From Nisaea sediminum (lineage in GTDB: Bacteria > Pseudomonadota > Alphaproteobacteria > Thalassobaculales > Thalassobaculaceae), in assembly GCF_014904705.1 (NCBI RefSeq), contig NZ_JACZCQ010000003.1, positions 186,001-250,000 on the forward strand: 64,000 nt of DNA. The letters run 5' to 3'. The position numbers and the translations under genes were made by a program. The notes under the pieces were generated by a model, which was not told the DNA's origin, ran no database searches, and saw only the letters and a program-made list of their open reading frames with translations. Shown piece after piece: positions 52,398 to 61,873 of this stretch; position 1 is the stretch's first letter, and every line of letters begins with the position of its first letter.

Positions 52398-52481
52398 TCC
52401 GTGCTCGGCATTGTACTGCACAACCACATCATCGTCGACCGCGCCGCCCATACCAACTTCAAGGCACGAGGACAGCTCTGA
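52398..52481 (+). pseudogene. radC 3'-end remnant (diverged duplicate, copy 2)
   Basis: 84 bp reading TSVLGIVLHNHIIVD..., equal to the C-terminal 27 residues of RadC plus stop, with conservative changes (D to N, G to D, S to N, L to Q). Homology begins and ends sharply: upstream DNA is unrelated, the stop TGA is shared. This is the sign of an element integrated in the radC 3' end that rebuilt the gene end and displaced the original one. Confidence 0.8.
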
Positions 52482-52490
52482 CTTCAGCGG

Positions 52491-53744
52491 CTATCGGGAA
52501 TCCGGCAGCCGGATGAAGCAGGCCGCAACAACACCGGCGAGACAAAAGAGCGGCAGGACCAGGAAGGCGGTCTCGAAGGCCTCCAGCGCGTAGACACGTG
52601 CGCCGTCAACCATCCGTCCTTGCCAGCCGAGATCGAGCAGATATCCGATGAAAGGCTGCAGCACGGCGCCGCTGCCGACGACGAAGCTGTTGATGATCCC
52701 GAGCGCGGCGCTGTTGGCCCAGGCAGGATTGTGCTCGCGGGCAACGGCGAAGCTCAGCACCATGGTGGCGGACCCGAAGCCCTGCAGCGCCAGCACCGCC
52801 TGTAGCAGGGGCAGCGGCATTGCCGGGAAGAGGATCACCAGCGAGATTCCGACGGTCGCCAGCAGGCCGCCCGCGACCATGAAGCGCCGCCGCTTGCCGA
52901 GCTTGTCGGAAAGCCAGCCGATCATCGGGGCGCCGATGCCCCAGCCGAAGAACATCACCGAGGCGAGTGCCGCCGCTTCCGGCTTCGACATGCCGCGCGC
53001 CTCGATCAGGAACGGCACCCCCCAGAGCCCGCCGAACGCCAGCATGGACCCGGTCATACCGACACCGAAGGTCGCGGCGAGCCAGGTCTGCCGGTTGGAG
53101 AGCGCGCGTTTCAGGCCTTCGAGGAGCGGACGCGCCGGTTCGTCATGCGCATCCACCTTGTCGCGGACGGTGAGGAACAGGCAGACCGTCAGCACCGCGC
53201 CGCCAATCGCCACGGCCCAGTTGGTGTCGCGCCAACCGACCTGCTCCACCGCGTAACCGAAGGGCGCCTGCCCAAGGATCCCGCCGAGAACGCCGAGGGC
53301 CTGAGCAAGGCCGCCCAGGAGCGCGAAGCGCCCCGGAAACCAGATCGCGGCGACGGACAGCGCGGCGACAAAGCTGCAGGCACAACCGAGCCCGATCAGG
53401 AAGCGGCCGACATAGGCCATTTCAATGCTCCCTGCGCTCGCGAAGACCATCACGCCGACGGTACAGATCGCCGCCGCGCCGGTCGCGAGCCGGCGCGCGC
53501 CGAGCCTGTCGATGGCGACGCCGACCGGGATCTGGATGCTGGCATAGACGTAGAAATAGACCGCCGAGAGATTGCCGAGGATCGCCCCGCCGACGGCGAA
53601 TTCCCGCATCAGGTCGTCGACCATGACCGACGGCGAAACCCGCAGGACGAAGGCGTAGAGAAAGAAGACCGAGGCGAAGAACCATCCGGCCAGAAGCAGT
53701 GCTTTGGCCGGGGTCGCAGGATTAGTTCCGGTCTCAGTGCTCAC
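52491..53744 (-). CDS. MFS transporter
   Basis: Twelve-helix major facilitator of 417 residues: LRVSPSVMVDDLMREFAV at the N-terminus, AIDRLGARRLATGAAA (loop 2-3), and GWGIGAPMIGWLSDKLGKRRRFM in the central loop. Resembles nitrate/organic anion carriers of the MFS; substrate unknown. Its stop lies 9 bp from the radC remnant. In strains without the insert it should follow radC directly. Confidence 0.86.
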   Translation of the reverse strand: MSTETGTNPATPAKALLLAGWFFASVFFLYAFVLRVSPSVMVDDLMREFAVGGAILGNLSAVYFYVYASIQIPVGVAIDRLGARRLATGAAAICTVGVMVFASAGSIEMAYVGRFLIGLGCACSFVAALSVAAIWFPGRFALLGGLAQALGVLGGILGQAPFGYAVEQVGWRDTNWAVAIGGAVLTVCLFLTVRDKVDAHDEPARPLLEGLKRALSNRQTWLAATFGVGMTGSMLAFGGLWGVPFLIEARGMSKPEAAALASVMFFGWGIGAPMIGWLSDKLGKRRRFMVAGGLLATVGISLVILFPAMPLPLLQAVLALQGFGSATMVLSFAVAREHNPAWANSAALGIINSFVVGSGAVLQPFIGYLLDLGWQGRMVDGARVYALEAFETAFLVLPLFCLAGVVAACFIRLPDSR

Positions 53745-53897
53745 GCGGCCTCTCCGGCGGAAACGGGAACCGTCTCAGTCGCATGCACGCCTGCGGCGGT
53801 CAATCGCCACCGACGGCAGCATTGCCTGAGTGAATTGTCATCAGTTCACGGCGGCGCCAAAGTGGGCATGGAACAACCGCCGGAACAGGGACCGGAG

Positions 53898-54854
53898 ATG
53901 ATCGAGGCACGCACCACCACACACGACGCGGAAGACGATCCGCGCAACAGGGACATCCGGATCTGGGTGAACGGTGGGATCGTGCCCCGCGACGAGGCGA
54001 AGGTCTCGGTCTACGATTCCGGTTTCCTGCTCGGCGACGGAATGTGGGAGGGGATGCGCCTGCACAAAGGCACCTGGGTCTTCTTCGACGAGCACATGGA
54101 CCGGCTCTTCGAGAGCTGCAAGGCGGTTTCCCTCGATGTCGGCATGGACCGGGCCGGTCTGCTCCGCGCGCTGAACGAGACAGCCGCTGCGAACGGCATG
54201 GAGACGGACGTGCATTGCCGCCTGATGGTGACACGCGGCGTGAAGGCGAAACCGTTCCAGCACCCTTCCCTCTCCCGCAGCGGTCCGACCATCGTCATCA
54301 TCCTCGAGCATTCGAAACCGGCCTCCGGTCTCGGCCAGCGCGGCATCCGGCTCGCCACCGTGCATCAGGTCCGCGGCCTGCCGCATTCCCAGGATCCGAA
54401 GCTGAATTCCCATTCGAAACTGAACTGCGTCATCGCCTGCCTGCAGGCGGAACAGGCCGGTGCCGACGAAGGGCTGATGCTCGACCCGCACGGCTTCGTC
54501 AACACGACGAACGCCTGCAATTTCTTCATCGTCCGGCGTGGCGAGGTCTGGACCTCGACCGGCGACTACTGCATGAACGGCGTCACCCGCGGCAAGGTGA
54601 TCGCACTCTGCCGGGCGAACAGCATTCCGGTTTTCGAGAAGAACTTCTCTCTGGTCGAATGCATGGGCGCTGAGGAAGCCTTTCTGACAGGCTCGTTCGG
54701 CGGTCTGACCCCGGTCGCGGAAATCGACGGCAAGACAGTCGGAAACGGCACGCTGCCGGGCAAAGTCACCAGCAGACTTCAGGCGTTCTACATGGCGATG
54801 ATCGAGCAACAAGTCGGTCGGAAAGCTCTACTGGACACGCATACAAAATGTTAA
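53898..54854 (+). CDS. Aminotransferase class IV (D-amino acid/branched-chain type)
   Basis: PLP-dependent class IV aminotransferase of 318 residues. VYDSGFLLGDGMWEGMRLHKG is the family start, SHSKLNCVIACLQAEQAGADEGLMLD carries the Schiff-base lysine, and NACNFFIVRRGEVWT with GVTRGKVIALC follow. Could transaminate D-amino acids or branched-chain/aromatic acids; the substrate cannot be told. ATG 53898 has ACCGGAG close upstream; ATG 53868 is an alternative. Unrelated in position to ilvE at 41135. Confidence 0.86.
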   Translation: MIEARTTTHDAEDDPRNRDIRIWVNGGIVPRDEAKVSVYDSGFLLGDGMWEGMRLHKGTWVFFDEHMDRLFESCKAVSLDVGMDRAGLLRALNETAAANGMETDVHCRLMVTRGVKAKPFQHPSLSRSGPTIVIILEHSKPASGLGQRGIRLATVHQVRGLPHSQDPKLNSHSKLNCVIACLQAEQAGADEGLMLDPHGFVNTTNACNFFIVRRGEVWTSTGDYCMNGVTRGKVIALCRANSIPVFEKNFSLVECMGAEEAFLTGSFGGLTPVAEIDGKTVGNGTLPGKVTSRLQAFYMAMIEQQVGRKALLDTHTKC

Positions 54855-54917
54855 CGAACTGCCGCCTAAGATCGTATTTCTCCAGTAAAATTGCGCCGAC
54901 CGGAAGCCTGTCCGCTG

Positions 54918-57818
54918 ATGAAAGCAAACCGCACCGCCACGGAACAGGACGTTCTCTCCTCGGTGATCGAGAATGTGAGCCAGGGCCTGAGCTATTTTGA
55001 CGAGGACCTGAAGCTCGTCGTCTGCAACCGCCGCTATCTCGACCTGCTCGGCTTCCCTCTCTGGATGGGTACCCCCGGGACGCCGATGTCGAGTTTCTTC
55101 CGCCACAACGCGGAGCGGGGCGAATACGGCCCCGGTCAGGTCGACGAGCTGGTCAAGGAACGTGTCGAGCTCGCCCGCCGGGCCGAGGCCCATAGTTTCG
55201 AACGCGTGCGTCCGGACGGCACCGTTTTGCGCATCCGCGGCGTTCCGGTCCACGGCGGTTTCGTGACCACCTATGACGACATCACCGAGCTGCGCACGTC
55301 ACAGAGAGAACTTGAAGCGACCAACGAAAGGCTCGACGACCTGGTCTGGGAAAGGACGGAGAAGCTGCAGGCCCGGGAGCAGGAACTCTCGACGAAGACC
55401 ACGGCGCTTGAGACCATCCTGGAGTCGGTTAATTACGGGATCACGCTGTTCGACAACGACCTCAGTCTCGTCGCCGCCAACAAACGCTCCCTCGAAATGC
55501 TCCACATACCGGAGGACATGGCCAGACCCGGAACCTCGTTCGAGAGTTTGATCAGGCTGATGGCGGAGCGGGGCGAGTATGGCGAAGGAGATATCGAGGA
55601 GCAGGTACGCAGCCGCGTCGACCTGGCCCGCAAATTCGAACCTCACCAGTTTGTCCGCGAGCAGACGAACGGACGCATCTTCGAAGTCACCGGCCGTCCG
55701 GTCGAGAATGGTTTCGTCACCACATATGTCGACGTAACCGAGCAGAAGCGGTTCGAAGCGCTGCTACAGGCCAACAATGCGGAGCTTTCCGAGAAGACGT
55801 CGGCACTCGAAGCCATCCTCGCAGCGCTCGATCACGGTATCGCGCTCTTCGGGAAGGACCTCCGCCTGGTCGCCGCCAACTCCCGGGCTTTCGACCTGAT
55901 GAAAGTCCCGCACGAGATGAACCGGCCGGGCGTACATTTTTCAGATTACCTGCGCCTGCAGGCCGGGCAGGGAGAATTCGGCCCAGGTGACATTGACGAG
56001 ATCGTGGACAAGCTCACCGCACTGGCGGAACGGCCCGAACGCTACCATGCGATTCGCCATCGCTCCGACGGAACGATCATCGAGGTTTCGCGCAATCCGA
56101 TTGAGATCGGCTTCGTCGCGACCTACCGCGACGTCACCGAACAGAAGCAGTTCGAAGCGCTGCTGCAGGCCAACAACGAAGAACTGACAGAGAAAACCGC
56201 GGCGCTCGAGACCATCCTGGAGACCGTCGATTACGGCATCTCCCTGTTCGACAAAGACCTGAGGCTCGTCGCCTGCAACCCGCTTTCCCTCGAGTTGATG
56301 TCCATCCCCGCGCACTTCAACAACCCGGGGCGGCATCTCTCCGATTTCCTCCGTCATCAGGCGGAGAATGGCGAGTTCGGGCCCGGCGACGTCGATGAAA
56401 TCGTCGCCGAAAGAATTGGGAAAGCCTGGACGACAGAAGGTTATTCCGCAATTTGGGAACGTCCCGACGGACGGATCATTGAATTCGTCCGCCGTCCGAT
56501 CGAGCGCGGATTCGTCACGACATACCGTGACATCACGGAGCAAAAACGCGTCGAGGCCCTGCTTCGCTCGACCAACGAGGAACTGGAAAGGCGCGTCGAG
56601 GAACGCACGGCGGAATTGAACCGGCAGCTGCGCGAGACCGAGCGCGCGGAAGCGGAAATGAGCGTGGCCAAAATCCGCGCGGAACAGGCCGATCGGGCGA
56701 AATCCGACTTCCTCGCCAGAATGAGCCATGAGATCCGGACCCCCCTGAACGGGATCATTGGGCTCAATCACATCCTGAGCGCCGCCGATCTGACGCAGGA
56801 ACAATTGGACATCGTCGCGAAGGTTCAGTCCTCGTCGAACGCCCTGCTCCGGATCGTGAACGACGTTCTGGACTTCGCGAAGATCGAAGCCGGACGGCTC
56901 GATATCGAGGACATCGCCTTCTCGCTCGGCGAAGTGCTGGACTCCGTCGGGCAGATCGCCGCACCGCGCGCCGACGAGAAGGGCCTGCGGTTTGAAATCG
57001 ATCCGGCCGGCGCGGAGGAGCGAAATTTCTTCGGAGATCCGCACCGCATCGGCCAGATCCTGATCAACTACTGCAGCAACGCGATCAAGTTCACGCAATC
57101 CGGCCTGGTGCGCCTCGCTGTGTCGGTCAAGGAAACTGGAAGCAACAGGGCATTGGTTCACTTTGCCGTACAGGACAGCGGTATCGGTATGACGCCGGAA
57201 GAGGCATCCGGAGTGTTCCAGCCTTTTCATCAGGCCGACGCGTCAACGACGCGGCGCTATGGAGGAACCGGCCTCGGGCTCGCAATCTGCCGCGAGCTCG
57301 CGGACCGCATGGGCGGCCGGGTCTGGGTCGAGAGCGAGGTTGGAGAAGGAAGCACCTTTCACGCCGAACTCCCGCTCAGAAGTGCCGAAGAAACGGCAAA
57401 CGCCGCTGTCGAAGACAAGCGCGACTGGCGTGCCGCCTGCAAGGGCCTGAGAGTGCTTCTGGTGGAAGACAACATGATCAATCGCGAGATCGCCACCGTA
57501 CTGCTTGAAGGCGCCGGTATCTCGGTCGTTCCGGCAGTTCACGGCAAGGAAGCGGTCGACATCATGCTGTCGGAAACGCCTCCGGAAATCGACGCCGTGC
57601 TGATGGATCTGCAGATGCCTGAAATGGACGGGCACGAAGCAGCAAGCCACATCCTTTCCGACACTCGCTACCGCGACCTGAAGATAATCGCTCTGACGGC
57701 GAACGCGGTTGCCGAGGAAATTGAAAAGAGCAAGTCCGTCGGAATGGTCGGGCACATCACCAAGCCGTTCGAGCCGGAAACCCTGTTCCGGAACCTCGCA
57801 CTCTGCCGCGATTCCTAA
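54918..57818 (+). CDS. Hybrid sensor histidine kinase with four tandem PAS domains and a receiver
   Basis: Soluble signalling protein of 966 residues. Four PAS_7-like sensor domains at about 15-125, 165-278, 295-410 and 428-545, separated by coiled-coil linkers; each contains an (A/E)TILExVxxGIxLFDxDL-like start and ends in GFVTTYxDITE. Then HisKA (H-box MSHEIRTPLNG, His about 604), HATPase_c (NCSNAIKF N-box region, DSGIGM, GTGLGLAI) and a C-terminal receiver (VLLVEDN, phosphoacceptor Asp about 897 in LMDLQMPEMDG). No membrane helix, so it senses a cytoplasmic signal. No output partner is adjacent. ATG 54918 is chosen; TTG 54891 is possible. Confidence 0.92.
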   Translation: MKANRTATEQDVLSSVIENVSQGLSYFDEDLKLVVCNRRYLDLLGFPLWMGTPGTPMSSFFRHNAERGEYGPGQVDELVKERVELARRAEAHSFERVRPDGTVLRIRGVPVHGGFVTTYDDITELRTSQRELEATNERLDDLVWERTEKLQAREQELSTKTTALETILESVNYGITLFDNDLSLVAANKRSLEMLHIPEDMARPGTSFESLIRLMAERGEYGEGDIEEQVRSRVDLARKFEPHQFVREQTNGRIFEVTGRPVENGFVTTYVDVTEQKRFEALLQANNAELSEKTSALEAILAALDHGIALFGKDLRLVAANSRAFDLMKVPHEMNRPGVHFSDYLRLQAGQGEFGPGDIDEIVDKLTALAERPERYHAIRHRSDGTIIEVSRNPIEIGFVATYRDVTEQKQFEALLQANNEELTEKTAALETILETVDYGISLFDKDLRLVACNPLSLELMSIPAHFNNPGRHLSDFLRHQAENGEFGPGDVDEIVAERIGKAWTTEGYSAIWERPDGRIIEFVRRPIERGFVTTYRDITEQKRVEALLRSTNEELERRVEERTAELNRQLRETERAEAEMSVAKIRAEQADRAKSDFLARMSHEIRTPLNGIIGLNHILSAADLTQEQLDIVAKVQSSSNALLRIVNDVLDFAKIEAGRLDIEDIAFSLGEVLDSVGQIAAPRADEKGLRFEIDPAGAEERNFFGDPHRIGQILINYCSNAIKFTQSGLVRLAVSVKETGSNRALVHFAVQDSGIGMTPEEASGVFQPFHQADASTTRRYGGTGLGLAICRELADRMGGRVWVESEVGEGSTFHAELPLRSAEETANAAVEDKRDWRAACKGLRVLLVEDNMINREIATVLLEGAGISVVPAVHGKEAVDIMLSETPPEIDAVLMDLQMPEMDGHEAASHILSDTRYRDLKIIALTANAVAEEIEKSKSVGMVGHITKPFEPETLFRNLALCRDS

Positions 57819-58075
57819 ACGGTGATATCGAGGATCGACCCCCGAGGCAGATCCGCACTGATTTCTTCCAGCGGGATCGCGTTCTGCCGTTGCCGTCCCT
57901 GCTGATCCGACCTCGGATCGCTGCCGCGCAGTTCCTGGACAAATCTGCTGCTTGCGGGGTCGAGGTCACGGGCACGCTGGGTCCGCCCGTCAGCCTCATT
58001 CGGCTGCGCCGGTACCTGCCTCTCGCCGGTCGGGACCGGAACCAGAGGAAAATTGTTTATCGGACCGAGTGCCAT
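57815..58075 (-). CDS. Uncharacterised small protein, 86 aa
   Basis: Polar, Arg/Gln/Asp-rich protein ending RGSILDITV, a C-terminal form that I associate with small conserved alphaproteobacterial proteins near flagellar or cell-cycle genes, without known function. Its 3' end overlaps the kinase stop by 4 bp on the opposite strand. A near-consensus sigma-70 promoter stands 83 bp upstream, so it is well expressed. Confidence 0.6.
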   Translation of the reverse strand: MALGPINNFPLVPVPTGERQVPAQPNEADGRTQRARDLDPASSRFVQELRGSDPRSDQQGRQRQNAIPLEEISADLPRGSILDITV

Positions 58076-58165
58076 TTCCAGCCCTGCTCGCTCAGGCCAG
58101 TCTCCAGCACGTATTCTGCCCGAAACCGGCGTGTTAATCCATCACGCTCAAGGTTAATCATGGCA

Positions 58166-58195
58166 TTTATATTGTATTTTAAATAAATATGTCAA
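58166..58195 (-). promoter_or_regulatory. Near-consensus sigma-70 promoter
   Basis: On the minus strand TTGACA (58195-58190), an 18-nt AT-rich spacer, and TATAAA (58171-58166). Transcription would begin near 58158 and read the 86-aa gene at 58075. This is the strongest sigma-70-type site in the window. Confidence 0.72.
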
Positions 58196-58246
58196 TTATG
58201 CCGGACAGCATATTCCGAAGAATCCCGCGACAGAGGGCCAACCGAC

Positions 58247-58486
58247 TCACTTCGCCGGCGGAAATGCTTTTTTCTTCAGTGACTTGGCGAATCCCAACGG
58301 ATCCTTCAACGGGTCATGTTCTGTTGCCGCATCCCTGGCGGATTCACTGAGATGCCGCCCCGCATTTTCCAACTTGGGACGCGCTTTCAGATAGACTTGG
58401 GCGGCCATATCTGCCGCCTTCTGCTGCACTTCCGGGTTCTGCGCGACCCGCCGTGCGGCTTCCCAGAAAAGACGTCTTACGACCAT
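58247..58486 (-). CDS. Conserved small protein, 79 aa
   Basis: Helical basic protein: VVRRLFWEAARRVAQNPEVQQKAADM, YLKARPKLENAGRHL. Small proteins with this RRLFWxAAxxxAxNPxVQ start recur in alphaproteobacteria with unknown function. The RBS AAGGAG lies 5-8 nt before ATG 58486. Located 42 bp from the end of the aldolase gene, probably a single-gene unit. Confidence 0.65.
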   Translation of the reverse strand: MVVRRLFWEAARRVAQNPEVQQKAADMAAQVYLKARPKLENAGRHLSESARDAATEHDPLKDPLGFAKSLKKKAFPPAK

Positions 58487-58528
58487 TGCTGCGCTCCTTC
58501 CTGAATATCTCGGGTCATTTCGGCCCGC

Positions 58529-59203
58529 CTAGCGCCCACCATACCCCGTCACGCCGAATTTCGCCGCCACCTTCTCGATCTCCTCGTCCGGCAGGATCGC
58601 CGGCTGACCGATCTGCAAAGCGCGCCAATACATCGCCGCCAGCGTCTCCGCCTCGACGGTGAGCGCCAGCGTGCGCTCGAGATGCGGGCCGAGGACGATC
58701 AGACCGTGATTGCCGAGCAGGCAGGCCTTGCGCCCCTCCAGCGCCGTCAGCGCATGATCGGAAAGTTCCTGGGTGCCGTAGGTCGCATAGGGCGCGCAGC
58801 GGATCGTCGGGCCGCCGAAAAGCGCGATCATGTAATGGAAGGCCGGAATCTCCCGGTGTAGGCAGGCCAGCGTGGTCGCGAACATGCCGTGAGTATGCAC
58901 GATCGCGCCCGCATCCTCGCGCGCCTTCATGATGTCGAGATGGAAGCGCCACTCGCTCGACGGTTTGTGCTTGCCCTCGACATTGCCGTCGAGATCCATG
59001 CGTACGATATCCTCGGGCGTAAGCCGGTCGTAGCGGATGCTCGATGGCGTCAGGAAGAAGCCTTCCTTCGGGTCCCCGCTCACCCGCACGCTGACATTGC
59101 CGGAAGTGCCCTGGTTCAGGCCCATCTCGTTCATCTTCAGGCAGGTATCGATCACTTCCTGCCGGAGCGCCCTCTCGGCCGCTCCCATACGCTTGGCCGC
59201 CAT
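58529..59203 (-). CDS. Class II aldolase/adducin family, Ald2-like methylthioribulose-1-phosphate aldolase candidate
   Basis: Zinc-type aldolase of 224 residues: GTSGNVSVR, SSEWRFHLDIMKAREDAGAIVHTHGMF (HxH metal ligands), and LGNHGLIVLG (third His). By sequence it resembles fuculose-phosphate aldolase. It shares one base with the mtnA stop (TGATG), so it is coupled to the isomerase that makes 5-methylthioribulose-1-phosphate. The same pair in Rhodospirillum rubrum (Ald2 with MtnA) splits that compound to dihydroxyacetone phosphate and methylthioacetaldehyde, the DHAP shunt. This assignment is inference from context; MtnB-type dehydratase is the alternative. Confidence 0.8.
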   Translation of the reverse strand: MAAKRMGAAERALRQEVIDTCLKMNEMGLNQGTSGNVSVRVSGDPKEGFFLTPSSIRYDRLTPEDIVRMDLDGNVEGKHKPSSEWRFHLDIMKAREDAGAIVHTHGMFATTLACLHREIPAFHYMIALFGGPTIRCAPYATYGTQELSDHALTALEGRKACLLGNHGLIVLGPHLERTLALTVEAETLAAMYWRALQIGQPAILPDEEIEKVAAKFGVTGYGGR

Positions 59204-60312
59204 CAGTCCTCGCCCGCTTGCCGCATTTCCGGAAACAGTTTCAACAGCCCTTCCTCGCTCGCTTCCGCGCAGCCACGTTCGGTCAGCAGACCGGTCACCA
59301 GCCGCGCCGGGGTGACGTCGAAGGCCGGGTTCGCCGCCGGACTCCGCTCCGGCGTGATGGTCACCGTCGCGACCTCGCCCGAGGGCAGTCGGCCGGTCAT
59401 TTCCGTCACCTCCCTCGAGCTGCGTTCCTCGATCGGAATGTCGCGCACGCCGTCGGAGATGGTCCAGTCGATGGTCGGCGACGGCAATCCGACATAGAAG
59501 GGCACGCCGTTGTCATGCGCCGCCAGAGCCTTCAGATAGGTGCCGATCTTGTTGCACACGTCGCCGCTGCGGGTCGTGCGATCAGTCCCGGTGATCACCA
59601 GATCGACCATGCCGTGCTGCATGTAATGGCCGCCCGCATTGTCGACGATCACCGTGTGCGGCACGCCGTGATTGCCGAGCTCCCAAGCTGTCAGGCTGGC
59701 GCCCTGGTTGCGCGGGCGCGTCTCGTCGACCCAGATATGAACGGGGATACCCGCATCGTGCGCGAGATACATCGGCGCCGTCGCCGTGCCCCAATCCACC
59801 GTCGCGAGCCAGCCGGCATTGCAGTGGGTCAGGATATTGATGGTCTCACCCGGCTTTTTCTTCGCCTGGATCTCTTTGATGACCGTGAGCCCCGCCTCGC
59901 CGATGGCGCGGTTGATGCCGACATCCTCGTCGCAGATCTCGCCAGCCAGCTTGAAGGCGGCATCGGCGCGCGCGTCCGGGGCCAGCGGCTTCAGCTTCCG
60001 CCGCGCGGCGTCGAGCGCCCAGCGCAAATTCACCGCCGTCGGCCGGGTCTCGTAAAGCCGGTCATAGGCATTGGAGAGACCGGCGTCGGAGGCATCCGCG
60101 CGCATCGCCAGCCACATGCCGTAGGCTGCCGTCGCGCCGATCAGCGGAGCGCCGCGGACCAGCATCGCCTTGATCGCATGCGCCGCGTCCTCCAGTGTTT
60201 CCAGGCGCGCGATCTCGAAACGGTGCGGCAATTTCGTCTGGTCGATGATTTCGACCGAAACGCCGTCCTTGCCCGGCCAGATCGTGCGATGCGGCTTGCC
60301 GTCGATTTTCAT
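59203..60312 (-). CDS. mtnA: S-methyl-5-thioribose-1-phosphate isomerase
   Basis: Enzyme of 369 residues converting methylthioribose-1-phosphate to methylthioribulose-1-phosphate in methylthioadenosine salvage. [39 protein letters not shown] (catalytic Cys), [37 protein letters not shown] (catalytic Asp) are all intact. ATG 60312 begins MKIDGK like relatives. Divergent from purB by 130 bp. Confidence 0.95.
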   Translation of the reverse strand: MKIDGKPHRTIWPGKDGVSVEIIDQTKLPHRFEIARLETLEDAAHAIKAMLVRGAPLIGATAAYGMWLAMRADASDAGLSNAYDRLYETRPTAVNLRWALDAARRKLKPLAPDARADAAFKLAGEICDEDVGINRAIGEAGLTVIKEIQAKKKPGETINILTHCNAGWLATVDWGTATAPMYLAHDAGIPVHIWVDETRPRNQGASLTAWELGNHGVPHTVIVDNAGGHYMQHGMVDLVITGTDRTTRSGDVCNKIGTYLKALAAHDNGVPFYVGLPSPTIDWTISDGVRDIPIEERSSREVTEMTGRLPSGEVATVTITPERSPAANPAFDVTPARLVTGLLTERGCAEASEEGLLKLFPEMRQAGED

Positions 60313-60442
60313 AAAGTGGCTCCCTCGTCCCTCTTCCGCCGATGGCGTGACTCCGGCGGACGGCGATGATAAAACCCCGCCTGCCCGAATGCCATCCCGC
60401 TTTCCGGCGCCGCCCGCATTCTGTCGAACACCGAGGACGCAC

Positions 60443-61741
<1,299 letters not shown>

Positions 61742-61873
61742 CACTCAGGCGGTTTTTACGCCCGGACCATAACGGACAGATAACGCCCTCATTAGAAGAT
61801 CCCCTCATCGCAACTCTCTGGCGCAGCCGGTCAAACTCGCCGCGCCGGAAATTTGCAGGGTGGGGGGATCGGA

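Noticed and set aside
57890-58186. Plus-strand ORF of 98 aa opposite the 86-aa gene
   Set aside because: No RBS and composition like antisense read-through; the minus-strand gene has a promoter and conserved-looking end.
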